Shown here: in pieces, positions 8,411 to 16,538 of the stretch
How the letters are laid out: each line of letters opens with the position of its first letter
How positions within the stretch are numbered: the stretch's first letter is position 1
From: Kribbella monticola
GTDB taxonomy: Bacteria; Actinomycetota; Actinomycetes; Propionibacteriales; Kribbellaceae
Assembly (NCBI RefSeq): GCF_003261635.1
Contig: NZ_QFXK01000001.1
Location: 62,001 to 126,000 of the forward strand
Length of the DNA stretch: 64,000 bases
Direction: 5' to 3'
The notes under the pieces: model-generated
What the model was told of the DNA's origin: nothing
The model's database searches: none
The model's input: the letters and a program-made list of their open reading frames with translations, nothing else
Position numbers and translations under genes: made by a program

Positions 8411-9400
8411 ATGGCCAACCGACCAGACCCGCGGGCTGCGATGACGATCTCGCAGCTCGCTCCCGAGCGTGCGCTGCGGCGGCTCGAGCTCACGGTCGTC
8501 CGGCGGCTCGAAGGCTACCTGCACGGCGAACACCTGGGCCTGCTGCCCGGCCCCGGTACCGAGCTGGCCGAGGCCCGCGAGTACCAGGTCGGCGACGACG
8601 TCCGCCGGATGGACTGGGCCGTCACTGCCCGTACTACGGTTCCGCACGTCCGCGATCTCATCGCCGACCGCGAGCTGGAGACGTGGGCGATGGTCGACCT
8701 GTCCGCCTCGATGGACTTCGGCACCTCGCAGCTGGAGAAGCGGGAGCTCGCCGTCGCCGCCGTCGCGACCGTCGGGTTCCTCACCCACCGGCTCGGTGAC
8801 CGGTTCGGCGGGCTGATGCTTCGCGACTCGTCGCTGCGACGCTGGCCGGCCAGGTCCGGCCGACTGGCACTCTACGGTCTGCTCCGCGCTTTGCTGGCCG
8901 AGCAGGACAACGGTGAACTCCAGGCCCGCAGCGATCTGGCCGGCGCGCTGGACTCGATGGCCCGGACGCAACGCAAACGCGGTCTGCGCGTGATCGTGTC
9001 GGACTTCCTCACCCCCGAGGACGGCGAGGTCGACAGCCGGCTGGAGCCGTCGTGGGAGCGCGCGATGCGGAAGCTCACCGCGCAGCACCAGGTGCTCGCG
9101 GTGGAGATCATCGACCCACGCGAGCTGGAACTGCCCAATATCGGCGTCGTGATGATCGGCGACCCCGAGACCGGCGCGATCCGTGAGATCGACACCCGCA
9201 AGCGCCGGGTCCGCGACGAGTACGCCGCGGCCGCGCTCGCGCAGCGGGAACGGACCCGGATCGCACTGCGTAGGGTAGGAGCTGGACACCTCGTCCTGCG
9301 GACCGATCGCGACTGGGTGGCCGACACCGTGCGGTTCGTGCTCGCCTACCGCCGGATGGCACCGCGCTTGCATCAACCGCCGAAGGGAGTGGCTCGCTGA
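8411..9400 (+). CDS. DUF58 domain protein of a MoxR operon
   Basis: A 329-residue protein. The diagnostic DUF58 motif EYQVGDDVRRMDW sits at about residues 57-69, followed by a von Willebrand-like segment with MVDLSASMDFG (a DxSxS metal-site pattern). No signal peptide or membrane helix is obvious. ATG 8411 begins four bases after the MoxR stop, and the TGA overlaps the ATG of the next gene (ATGA at 9397-9402), indicating translational coupling. DUF58 proteins accompany MoxR ATPases and VWA proteins; the biochemical role is not established. Confidence 0.93.
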   Translation: MANRPDPRAAMTISQLAPERALRRLELTVVRRLEGYLHGEHLGLLPGPGTELAEAREYQVGDDVRRMDWAVTARTTVPHVRDLIADRELETWAMVDLSASMDFGTSQLEKRELAVAAVATVGFLTHRLGDRFGGLMLRDSSLRRWPARSGRLALYGLLRALLAEQDNGELQARSDLAGALDSMARTQRKRGLRVIVSDFLTPEDGEVDSRLEPSWERAMRKLTAQHQVLAVEIIDPRELELPNIGVVMIGDPETGAIREIDTRKRRVRDEYAAAALAQRERTRIALRRVGAGHLVLRTDRDWVADTVRFVLAYRRMAPRLHQPPKGVAR

Positions 9401-10353
9401 TGGAGTTCCTGTCTCCGGCCAGACTGTGGTTCCTGTTGTTCATCCCGCTCGTCGTCGCGGGGTACATCTTCCTGCAGCACCGGCGAGCGCAGTACGCGCT
9501 GCGGTTCACCAACATCGCGCTGCTGGACCGGGTCGCACCGCGCCGGCCGCAGTGGCGCCGGCATGTGGCCGTGGTGCTCGCGTTGCTGGCGACCGCGTCC
9601 TGCATCCTTGCTTTCGCCCAGCCGAAGGCCGAGGTGAAGGTGCCGCGCGAGCGGGCGACCATCGTGGTCGCGATCGACGTCTCGCTGTCGATGATGGCGA
9701 CCGACGTCGACCCGAACCGGCTCGAGGCGGCCAAGAAGTCGGCGAAGAACTTCGTCAACGCGCTGCCCGCCAAGTTCAACGTGGCGCTGGTGAACTTCGC
9801 CGGTACGGCGTCCATCATCGTCCCGCCGACCACCGACCGGGCCACCGTCGTACGGTCGATCGACGGGCTCGAGCTGGCCGAATCGACTGCCACCGGTGAG
9901 GGCATCTTCACGTCCTTGCAGGCGCTGACCCAGGTGCCCCCGGACCCGGAGCACCCGAACGACCCGGCGCCCGCGCGCATCGTGATGCTGTCGGACGGCA
10001 AGCGCACGGTGGGGCGGACGGCGCAGGAAGGCGCGCAGGCGGCGAAGGCGAAGAACACGCCGGTCTACACGATCACCTTCGGCACCGACTCGGGCTTCAT
10101 CGAGATGGACGGCATCCGCCAGCGGGTCCCACCGGACCGCGCCGAGCTCCGCAGCGTCGCCGAGATCAGCGGCGGCGAGGCGTACACGGCCGAGTCCGCG
10201 GGCGAGCTCGAAGACGTCTACAAGGACATCGGCTCGTCGGTCGGCTACGACAAGGTCGACAAGGAGATCACGTCGAGATTCGCCGGGATCGCCATGCTCT
10301 TCACCCTCGCGGCCGCCGGCGCCTGCGTCGCCCTGGCCTCCCGCTTCCCGTAA
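9400..10353 (+). CDS. Membrane-anchored VWA-domain protein (BatA-like)
   Basis: A 317-residue protein with an N-terminal membrane helix pair region (LWFLLFIPLVVAGYIFL; a second helix near residue 60), a VWA domain with the MIDAS motif DVSLSM at about residue 90, and a C-terminal helix (GIAMLFTLAAAGACVALASR). This is the Bat/aerotolerance-type layout. The start overlaps the DUF58 stop codon. The VWA domain probably faces outside and may be the effector arm moved by the MoxR ATPase. A hairpin follows at 10443-10470. Confidence 0.92.
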   Translation: MEFLSPARLWFLLFIPLVVAGYIFLQHRRAQYALRFTNIALLDRVAPRRPQWRRHVAVVLALLATASCILAFAQPKAEVKVPRERATIVVAIDVSLSMMATDVDPNRLEAAKKSAKNFVNALPAKFNVALVNFAGTASIIVPPTTDRATVVRSIDGLELAESTATGEGIFTSLQALTQVPPDPEHPNDPAPARIVMLSDGKRTVGRTAQEGAQAAKAKNTPVYTITFGTDSGFIEMDGIRQRVPPDRAELRSVAEISGGEAYTAESAGELEDVYKDIGSSVGYDKVDKEITSRFAGIAMLFTLAAAGACVALASRFP

Positions 10354-10354
10354 C

Positions 10355-10452
10355 GAGAGCGGCCCGCCGCCTCGGCGAACCGAGGGCCCGCCGAACCGAG
10401 GGGCCCGGCGCACCGAGCGGCCCGCCGTACGGCGTACCGAGCGGCCCGCCGC
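10355..10452. repeat. Degenerate tandem repeat between convergent genes
   Basis: Five imperfect copies of a roughly 16-24 base unit with core ACCGAGCGGCCCGCCG occur in a row between the VWA and cellulase genes. The last copy supplies the left arm of the terminator hairpin. Confidence 0.6.
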
Positions 10453-10470
10453 ACTGGCGTACGGCGGGCC
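10443..10470. terminator. Convergent-gene terminator hairpin
   Basis: GGCCCGCCG at 10443-10451 and CGGCGGGCC at 10462-10470 form a perfect 9-bp stem with a 10-base loop, followed by CTTGGTTTC. It lies between the 3' ends of the VWA (+) and GH9 (-) genes and can serve both strands. Confidence 0.7.
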
Positions 10471-10477
10471 CTTGGTT

Positions 10478-12724
10478 TCAGCTATGGCGTCCGGTGCTGT
10501 CGGCGAAGGCGGTCATCCAGGCGAGTGCCGAGTTCCAGTTCACCGCGACCTCGTTGGTGGAGTACGACCCGATGTCGTCGAGGTAGCAGGTCGCCGGGGC
10601 GCAGCCCTGAAGGTTGCGCTCGGCAACGGGATCCTGCAGGCCGGAATTCGGTCCACCCGCAAGGGATCCGGGCGCCGGCGACGGCAGCGACGGATCGAGC
10701 GAGTGCGCCCAGAACCGGTGGTGCTGGTTGTGGCTGGCCCGTTCGCCGTACCCGGTCACATACGACTGATTGATCGCGTTCCGCCCGAGCAGATAGTCCA
10801 TCGCCTCCAGCGCCGCAGCACGGTACTTGCTCCGATGCGTCAGGTCGTAAGCCGTTGCCATGATCATCGAGTTGTTCGCGACCGCGCTGTTCGATCCCCA
10901 GACATACTTCCCGTCCGCAGGCAGGAACGGATTCGCAAAGCCCTGCGCGCGCAGATCGGCGACGTACTTGTCGGCCACCTTGCTGATCCGTACGACGAGC
11001 TTCGCCAACTCCGGCCGTGACAAGCGCCATGGCATCCGCGCCAGGGCAAGATCCGCAAGCCCGCCCGTCTCCTGCCACGAGAAGCCGTCCGCGGCCGACA
11101 GTGTCGTGGTGGTGAACTTTTTGTACGACGAATCGCCAGTCGTCGCGAACAACTCAGCAGCCGCCCACGAGAACTCGTCCGTCACCTTCGTGTCGTCGTA
11201 CGCCCCGCCGCCTTCGCCCCCAGCGGGCGCGTAGATCGCCGGATGGGCCAACGCGGCCTTCCATGCCGTCCGGGCAGCCACCAGGCACCGGCCGGCGAGC
11301 TTCCTGTCCCAGTGCGCGTAAACCCGCGCACACCGCGCGCCGACCGCCGCGAGGTTCAGCGTGGCCGCCGTCGACGGGGGATAGAGGTACCGCTGCTGCG
11401 GATCCGCAGCCGGCGCCAACGGCAGCCCGGTCCACTTCTCGTCGTGAATCTTGTGGTGCACCATCCCGGCGAGCGGCTGCCCGGCCGGAACCTGCATCCG
11501 GAGCAGGAAGTCGAGCTCCCACTTCGCCTCGTCCAGTACGTCGGGATCGCCGTTACCCGCTTCGGGAATCCGCAACGTCCGATCGGCGACACCACGATCC
11601 CGATGCGTCGCGGACCGCTCGTACAGGTCCAGCAGCTGCCAGGCCGCGAGCGCGCCGTTCACGACGTACTTGCCGTGATCGCCCGCGTCGTACCAACCAC
11701 CCCGTACGTCGAGGCTGTAGTCGCACGTCCCCGGGAAGCACGGCACAGACGTGTCGCCCTTGTTCGGCGCGATCCCGAGATGCCCGGCTGCCCGCGCGTA
11801 CGCGTCCCCGACGTACTGGGCCTCGATCGGAATGCCGCTGCGGTTGTTGTAGAAGTACGCGAGCGCATCGCCGCGCAGCGACTTGTAGATGTCGTCGCCG
11901 AGGTCGAACGGCTCGCTGACGTCGTCACCGACGGCCAGCCGATAGCCCTTCCCCTTCGAGCGAACTGCTCCGAAGTCGATCAGCTGAACGTTCTCGCCCG
12001 ACATCGCGTCCGCGCCGTACGGGGTGGTGGTTCCGGTCGCGACGGTGGCGCTTGTCGAGTCGAGCAGCCGCCAGCCGAGTGGGCCGGTCGCATCCGTCAC
12101 GTACGTGGCCCGCTTGGGACCGGTGGTGAGATAGCCGACCTGGTTCACCCGCACCGGCGAGCCGAAGTCCCGTACCCCACCAGGTGGCACGACTCCGCCG
12201 ACGAAGCTGATGTTGTCCAGGCACAACGTGTACGCCGTGGTGGCGCCGCCGACCTGGAAGCTGACCTGGCCGTGTGCGCTGTCGACGCTCGAGGTCGCGG
12301 TGAAGGTGAAGGTCTGCGGCGTCGTGGTGACGCTGGCGGTCTCGTTCAGCACCGACGTGTACGGCGTGGCGCCCAACTGCGCCACGGACCGGATGTCCAC
12401 CGGGCGAGAGGCAGACGCGTCGAACCGCAGCGTGTACGGCTGACCGCTCTCGAACGGTACGTCGTCCTGCCCGATCAGCGCGTCCCACGGATTGACTGTG
12501 CCCGCTGGGATGTCGGCGCACAGCCGGCCGTCGACGACGCTCGCCGGCGTGTTCCCGCTGGTCCACCACGGGCTCTCGCTACCCGAGTCGAATGTCCCGT
12601 TCAGCACCCGCTCGTACTGCGTGTCCGCGGCGAGCGCGACGCTGTCCGTGGCGACGGCAGCCAGCGGAACGGTGAGGACCAGAGCGGTCAGGGCGGTACC
12701 TGCTCGCCTTCGGAAAGGAAACAT
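10478..12724 (-). CDS. Secreted family 9 endoglucanase with CBM4-like domain
   Basis: A 748-residue cellulase. The signal peptide begins MFPFRRRAGTALTALVLTVP. A CBM4/9-type carbohydrate-binding module spans about 35-180 (RVLNGTFDSGSESPWW, then CLDNISFVGG). A CelD N-terminal Ig-like domain spans about 190-280 (VRVNQVGYLTTGPKRATYV). The (alpha/alpha)6 GH9 catalytic domain extends to the end. YDAGDHGKY near 344 carries the two catalytic Asp, and DDIGSYSTNEVAVNWNSAL near 725 carries the acid Glu. ATG 12724 has GGAGG eight bases upstream. A CebR-like operator lies 32 bases before the start and the divergent gene encodes a LacI repressor, so induction by cello-oligosaccharides is likely. Confidence 0.95.
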   Translation of the reverse strand: MFPFRRRAGTALTALVLTVPLAAVATDSVALAADTQYERVLNGTFDSGSESPWWTSGNTPASVVDGRLCADIPAGTVNPWDALIGQDDVPFESGQPYTLRFDASASRPVDIRSVAQLGATPYTSVLNETASVTTTPQTFTFTATSSVDSAHGQVSFQVGGATTAYTLCLDNISFVGGVVPPGGVRDFGSPVRVNQVGYLTTGPKRATYVTDATGPLGWRLLDSTSATVATGTTTPYGADAMSGENVQLIDFGAVRSKGKGYRLAVGDDVSEPFDLGDDIYKSLRGDALAYFYNNRSGIPIEAQYVGDAYARAAGHLGIAPNKGDTSVPCFPGTCDYSLDVRGGWYDAGDHGKYVVNGALAAWQLLDLYERSATHRDRGVADRTLRIPEAGNGDPDVLDEAKWELDFLLRMQVPAGQPLAGMVHHKIHDEKWTGLPLAPAADPQQRYLYPPSTAATLNLAAVGARCARVYAHWDRKLAGRCLVAARTAWKAALAHPAIYAPAGGEGGGAYDDTKVTDEFSWAAAELFATTGDSSYKKFTTTTLSAADGFSWQETGGLADLALARMPWRLSRPELAKLVVRISKVADKYVADLRAQGFANPFLPADGKYVWGSNSAVANNSMIMATAYDLTHRSKYRAAALEAMDYLLGRNAINQSYVTGYGERASHNQHHRFWAHSLDPSLPSPAPGSLAGGPNSGLQDPVAERNLQGCAPATCYLDDIGSYSTNEVAVNWNSALAWMTAFADSTGRHS

Positions 12725-12755
12725 AGGGGCTGCCTCCGGGAGTGGGGAAATGGGC

Positions 12756-12769
12756 TGGGAGCGCTTTCA
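12756..12769. promoter_or_regulatory. CebR-like LacI-family operator, cellulase side
   Basis: TGGGAGCGCTTTCA matches 12 of 14 bases of the published actinomycete cellulose-utilisation operator TGGGAGCGCTCCCA (CebR/CelR family). It sits 32-45 bases upstream of the GH9 start codon, a position suited to repression. Confidence 0.75.
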
Positions 12770-12892
12770 GTTTCGGTGATTGAAGCAGCGGCGCCTCTGA
12801 GCATGGTTCCGAGGGCACTCCGGCGTGTCAAGAGCGAGATCCGCTCTGAAACCGAGCACTTCTCAGGTCCCCGGCTTTGCTCTATGGTCGAC

Positions 12893-12906
12893 TGGAAGCG
12901 CTCCCG
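12893..12906. promoter_or_regulatory. CebR-like LacI-family operator, regulator side
   Basis: TGGAAGCGCTCCCG also matches 12 of 14 bases of the CebR box. It lies 107 bases upstream of the LacI-type gene at 13013, suggesting autoregulation. A possible -10 (TATGGT, 12883-12888) ends just before it. Confidence 0.7.
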
Positions 12907-13012
12907 GTATCCGGCCCCGAGTGACCTGCTCGGGGTCGACTGGGGCGCCTGCTCACCGGACGCACGAAGGTCGGTGCTCCTCGGCCGAGTTGGGACGACT
13001 ACCTTGGACCAG

Positions 13013-14026
13013 GTGACGACCGATACCCCCAGGCGGCAGCCGACCCTTGACGAGGTCGCCGAGCGGGCCGGGGTGTCGCGGTCCGCCGCGTCCCGGGTGA
13101 TCAACAACGCGCCGCACGTCAGCCGCGCCAAACGAGAAGCCGTACGCCGGGCGGTCGACGACCTCGGTTACGTGCCCAATGCAACGGCTCGCGCGCTGGC
13201 CACGAAGCAGGCCGGATCGGTCGTGCTGGCGATCTCGGGCGACGACCCGGCGATGTTCGCCGACCCGTTCTTCGCCGAGGTGGTGGTCGGCGTCAACGCT
13301 GTACTGGAGGAGACCGACCTCGAGTTGATGTTGTCCCTGGCGACCTCCACCCGCGGCCAGGCCCGGCTCGAACAGTTGCTGCGAACCCACCAGGCCGGCG
13401 GGGTGATGCTGATGTCGCTGCACGGCGACGACCCGCTCGCGGCGCTTGCCCAGCAGGCGTCGGTGCCGGTCGTCTTCGGCGGCCGGCCGCTCAACATCGA
13501 GGCGCGGTACTACGTCGACGCCGACAACCGTGGGGGAGCGAGGCTCGCCACCGAACACCTGATCGCGTCGGGCCGGCGCAAGATCGCGACCATCACCGGC
13601 CGCATCGACGAGGGGGCCGGAATCGCCCGTCTGCAAGGGTTTCAGGACGCCCTCGCCGTCGCCGGCCTGGACAACTCGCTGGTGGAGCCGGGGGATTTCA
13701 GCGAGGACGGCGGCGGTACGGCGATGGGCCGGCTGCTCGACCGGGCCCCTGACCTCGAGGCGGTCTTCATCGCCTCCGACCAGATGGCCATCGGCGCGCT
13801 CCGGACGCTCGCTCGCGCCGGCCGCACGGTTCCCGGCGATGTCGCGATCATCGGCTTCAATGACATCCCGGCCGCTCGCCACACGACGCCGCCGCTCACC
13901 ACCGTCAACCAGCCGATCGAGGCCCTCGGCCGGGAGATGGCCCGCATGCTGCTCTCGCTGATGTCAGGCAAAGAGCCGAGCCCCCTCATCCTCCCCACCC
14001 GCCTGATCCACCGCGACTCGGCCTGA
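13013..14026 (+). CDS. LacI-family repressor, CebR-like
   Basis: A 337-residue LacI/GalR regulator. The start is taken as GTG 13013, because the helix-turn-helix begins about ten residues later (PTLDEVAERAGVSRSAASRV), as in CebR; no strong Shine-Dalgarno precedes it. The hinge region reads LGYVPNATARALATKQAGSV. A periplasmic-binding-protein-like effector domain fills residues 60-337 (VFIASDQMAIGALRTL, IIGFNDIPAARHTTPPLTTV). It is divergent from the secreted cellulase, with two matching operators between them, so it most likely represses the cellulase and itself until a cello-oligosaccharide binds. The effector identity is inferred. Confidence 0.9.
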   Translation: MTTDTPRRQPTLDEVAERAGVSRSAASRVINNAPHVSRAKREAVRRAVDDLGYVPNATARALATKQAGSVVLAISGDDPAMFADPFFAEVVVGVNAVLEETDLELMLSLATSTRGQARLEQLLRTHQAGGVMLMSLHGDDPLAALAQQASVPVVFGGRPLNIEARYYVDADNRGGARLATEHLIASGRRKIATITGRIDEGAGIARLQGFQDALAVAGLDNSLVEPGDFSEDGGGTAMGRLLDRAPDLEAVFIASDQMAIGALRTLARAGRTVPGDVAIIGFNDIPAARHTTPPLTTVNQPIEALGREMARMLLSLMSGKEPSPLILPTRLIHRDSA

Positions 14027-14080
14027 TTGTCGGCGCTTGCGGATAGGTTCCTTGCGACAGCGGCAGAAGGGGTGCGTGGG

Positions 14081-15040
14081 GTGGCGACAGAGGTAGCAAG
14101 CTTCGAGCAGCTGATCGAACCGTTCCGGTCGGAGTTGCTGGCCTATTGCTACCGCATGCTCGGCTCTGCTCACGACGCCGAGGACCTTGTCCAGGACACC
14201 TACCTTCGAGCGTGGCGGGCCCGCGACCAGTACGACGAGTCCCGCAGCTCACGGCGCACGTGGCTCTACCGGATCGCCACCAACGCGTGCCTGACCGCCT
14301 TGGAGGTCCGAGGCCGCCGTCCGCTGCCGTCAGGCCTGGTGCCCCCGTCGGATCCTCGCGGACCACTCGTCCACGGCGAAACTCCCTGGCTCCAGCCGCT
14401 GCCGGACTCGTTGCTTGGGTCAGGTGATCCAGCGCGCGCGGCGATCGACCGCAGCAGCCTTCGACTCGCGTTGGCTGCCGCACTGCAGCACCTGTCGGCT
14501 CGTCAGCGTGGCGCGCTGATTCTGCGCGACCTGCTCAGCTTCTCTGCGGCAGAGGCCGCCGAGGTGCTCGACACTACCGTTGCCTCAGTCAACAGTTCCT
14601 TGCAGCGGGCGCGGGCCCGGGTGAAGGACGCCGGGGTTGTGCAGGATCAGTCCAGTGAGCCGTCCGCGGCTGAGCAGCGCGCCTGGGTCGATCGCTACAT
14701 GCGGGCGTTCGAGCGAGCCGACGTCGAGGGGCTCAAGCGGCTGCTCACCGAGGACGTGCTGATGGAGATGCCGCCGATGGTGAACTGGTTCGTCGGCACC
14801 GCCAACTACGGCGTGTTCATGGAATGGGTCTTCGACAAGGCCGGCACGGACTGGCGACTGGAGCCGATCGCGGCCAACGGGCAACCCGGGTTCGCTGCGT
14901 ACCGGCGTACGGGCGACGGGTACGAGTTGCACACGGTGCAGATCTTCACCGTCACCGCCGAGGGCATCAGTCGGAACTCGGTGTTCCAGGAGGCCGAGAT
15001 CTTCGCCTCCTTCGGTCTGGCCGGTCGGCTCGACGACTGA
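14081..15040 (+). CDS. ECF sigma factor with C-terminal NTF2/SnoaL-like domain
   Basis: A 319-residue RNA polymerase sigma-70 factor. GTG 14081 is preferred, with AAGGGG eight to ten bases upstream; the same frame extends to a TTG at 14027. Sigma region 2 is visible at about 10-80 (YRMLGSAHDAEDLVQDTYLR) and region 4 at about 145-190 (LSARQRGALILRDLLSFSAA). The conserved ETPWLQPLPDSLLG linker is typical of the SigG/TIGR02960 group. Residues about 205-319 are an NTF2/SnoaL-like fold (FERADVEGLKRLLTEDVLME), which in such ECF groups modulates activity in place of an anti-sigma factor. No anti-sigma gene is adjacent. Confidence 0.9.
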   Translation: MATEVASFEQLIEPFRSELLAYCYRMLGSAHDAEDLVQDTYLRAWRARDQYDESRSSRRTWLYRIATNACLTALEVRGRRPLPSGLVPPSDPRGPLVHGETPWLQPLPDSLLGSGDPARAAIDRSSLRLALAAALQHLSARQRGALILRDLLSFSAAEAAEVLDTTVASVNSSLQRARARVKDAGVVQDQSSEPSAAEQRAWVDRYMRAFERADVEGLKRLLTEDVLMEMPPMVNWFVGTANYGVFMEWVFDKAGTDWRLEPIAANGQPGFAAYRRTGDGYELHTVQIFTVTAEGISRNSVFQEAEIFASFGLAGRLDD

Positions 15041-15158
15041 CGACGCTTCCTGTCGCAAAGGTTTCTTCTGCGTTTGCGATGAGTTCCGGCCGGGCCGCCG
15101 GTATGTATTCGCGAGTTGACCGGATCGGCCGGTCGAAACGCTCGCAGAGGAGATCTCG

Positions 15159-15557
15159 ATGTCAGACAGTCGTGCGCAGGACGAGGCCGCGATCCAGGCC
15201 GTGCTGGTGAAGTCCTACCAGGCTTGGGAGGACGGCGACGCCGCCGGGATGGTTGCCGACTACACCGAGGACGCCACCGCGATCATGCCCGGCTCACTCC
15301 GTGGCAGCCGCGACGTGATTGGCGAGAGCATGGCGCAGGCGTTCGCGGGACCGCTCAAGGGTAGTTCGACGGAGAACAAGCAGCTCAGCCTGCGCTTCCT
15401 CGGCGACGACGCCGCGATCGTCGTCAGCGAATCCGGCATCCTGTTCGCCGGTCAGACCGAGTTGCCGGACAGCGCGAAGGTGAACGCGACGTGGGTCTTC
15501 ACGAAGCGCGACGGCGAATGGAAGATCGCGGCGTACCACAACAGCCCTGCGCAGTGA
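15159..15557 (+). CDS. SgcJ/DUF4440-type NTF2-like small protein
   Basis: A 132-residue protein with the NTF2/SnoaL cone fold pattern: a long helix (DEAAIQAVLVKSYQAWEDGD), VADYTEDATAIMPG, and a closing strand TWVFTKRDGEWKIAAYHNSP. It resembles SgcJ/EcaC and DUF4440 proteins, which include small isomerases and stress proteins with no shared chemistry. GAGGAGAT precedes ATG 15159. It follows the ECF sigma gene by 118 bases on the same strand and may be in its regulon, which is inference. Confidence 0.8.
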   Translation: MSDSRAQDEAAIQAVLVKSYQAWEDGDAAGMVADYTEDATAIMPGSLRGSRDVIGESMAQAFAGPLKGSSTENKQLSLRFLGDDAAIVVSESGILFAGQTELPDSAKVNATWVFTKRDGEWKIAAYHNSPAQ

Positions 15558-15814
15558 GCCGTTGTTGGTGACCGAGCGGCCGCAGGACCGTTGACGGTCG
15601 GTCCCGCCGCGTGAAGTCCCTCGCCGAAGTGGGTAGCAGGTGCGGGGGACTTCGCGCGGTTTGCGGGACCGCGACACGACGGTGATGTAGTTGACACGGC
15701 GAGGTTGCTGGTGTTGGAGGGGTCGGTGGTGCAAGATGTACCTGCTGTCGCCGGGCTTTCCGGTCCAGGTTCGAGAACGCTGGGGAAGGCGCCCCTCGAA
15801 CACAGGAGGTCCCG

Positions 15815-16312
15815 GTGGCGACAACTCGTGGCGTGCTTTACGTCCACACGGTGCCGTCGGCGTTGTGTCCACATGTCGAGTGGGCGGCGGGCGGCATACT
15901 CGGCGTGCCCGTGAAACTCGACTGGACGCCGCAGCCCGCAGCTCAAGGGAGCTACCGGGCCGAGCTGTCGTGGCAGGCCGAGGCCGGTACGGCGGCCAAA
16001 CTGGCGTCGGCTCTGCGCGGTTGGCAGAAGCTCCGGTTCGAGGTGACCGAGGAACCGAGCAACGGCGTCGAGGGCGAGCGGTACTCGTTCACTCCCTCGC
16101 TCGGCGTCTTCCACGCGACCACCGGTGTGCACGGCGACATCATGGTGCCGGAGGAGCGGCTGAAAGCAGCGATGCTGAAGGCCGCGAGCGGTGAGGCCGA
16201 TCTGACCGAGGAGGTCGAGCGTTTGCTCGGCCGCCCGTGGGACGACGAGCTCGAACCGTTCCGGTACGCCGGCGACGGCGCACCCGTTCGCTGGCTGCAC
16301 CAGGTCGTCTAG
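15815..16312 (+). CDS. DUF3145 family protein, conserved beside the fatty-acid synthase genes
   Basis: A 165-residue cytoplasmic protein starting at GTG 15815 with a strong AGGAGGT at 15804-15810. The opening TRGVLYVHTVPSALCPHVEW and the GERYSFTPSLGVFHATTG segment are characteristic of DUF3145. In streptomycetes a DUF3145 gene lies next to fabD-fabH-acpP-fabF, and here it is tail-to-tail with the accD end of the same cluster. Its function is unknown; conserved linkage hints at a lipid-metabolism role. Confidence 0.85.
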   Translation: MATTRGVLYVHTVPSALCPHVEWAAGGILGVPVKLDWTPQPAAQGSYRAELSWQAEAGTAAKLASALRGWQKLRFEVTEEPSNGVEGERYSFTPSLGVFHATTGVHGDIMVPEERLKAAMLKAASGEADLTEEVERLLGRPWDDELEPFRYAGDGAPVRWLHQVV

Positions 16313-16485
16313 GAGTTTCCTGAGAAGTTGAGAAGAAAGCCGCCGAAGGGAAGATTTCTTCCAAGTTTTCGACCATGCTGTTGGACAGACGTTGAGGCCA
16401 AGGGCAGGGAAACAAAGCCGTGGCCGCTGTGGCCACCGGGTGTCGGGACACCCCCGGTTGTCGTACAACAGCGGCCGCACCACGT

Positions 16486-16519
16486 AGAAAGGCGCGGACC
16501 ATACGGTCCGCGCCTTTCT
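16486..16519. terminator. Strong bidirectional terminator between DUF3145 and accD
   Basis: A perfect 15-bp stem (16486-16500 with 16505-16519, loop ATAC) has an A-rich left foot (TAGAAA) and a T-rich right flank (TCTCTTTGTC), so it can stop transcription from both convergent genes. A smaller hairpin (GGGTGTcgggACACCC) lies about 30 bases to its left. Confidence 0.9.
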
Positions 16520-16538
16520 CTTTGTCTGGTTGGGGTTT

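Noticed and set aside
11243..13012. N-terminal extension of the LacI regulator into the cellulase antisense strand
   Set aside because: The frame stays open upstream, but LacI proteins begin a few residues before the helix-turn-helix and the extension is antisense to GH9.
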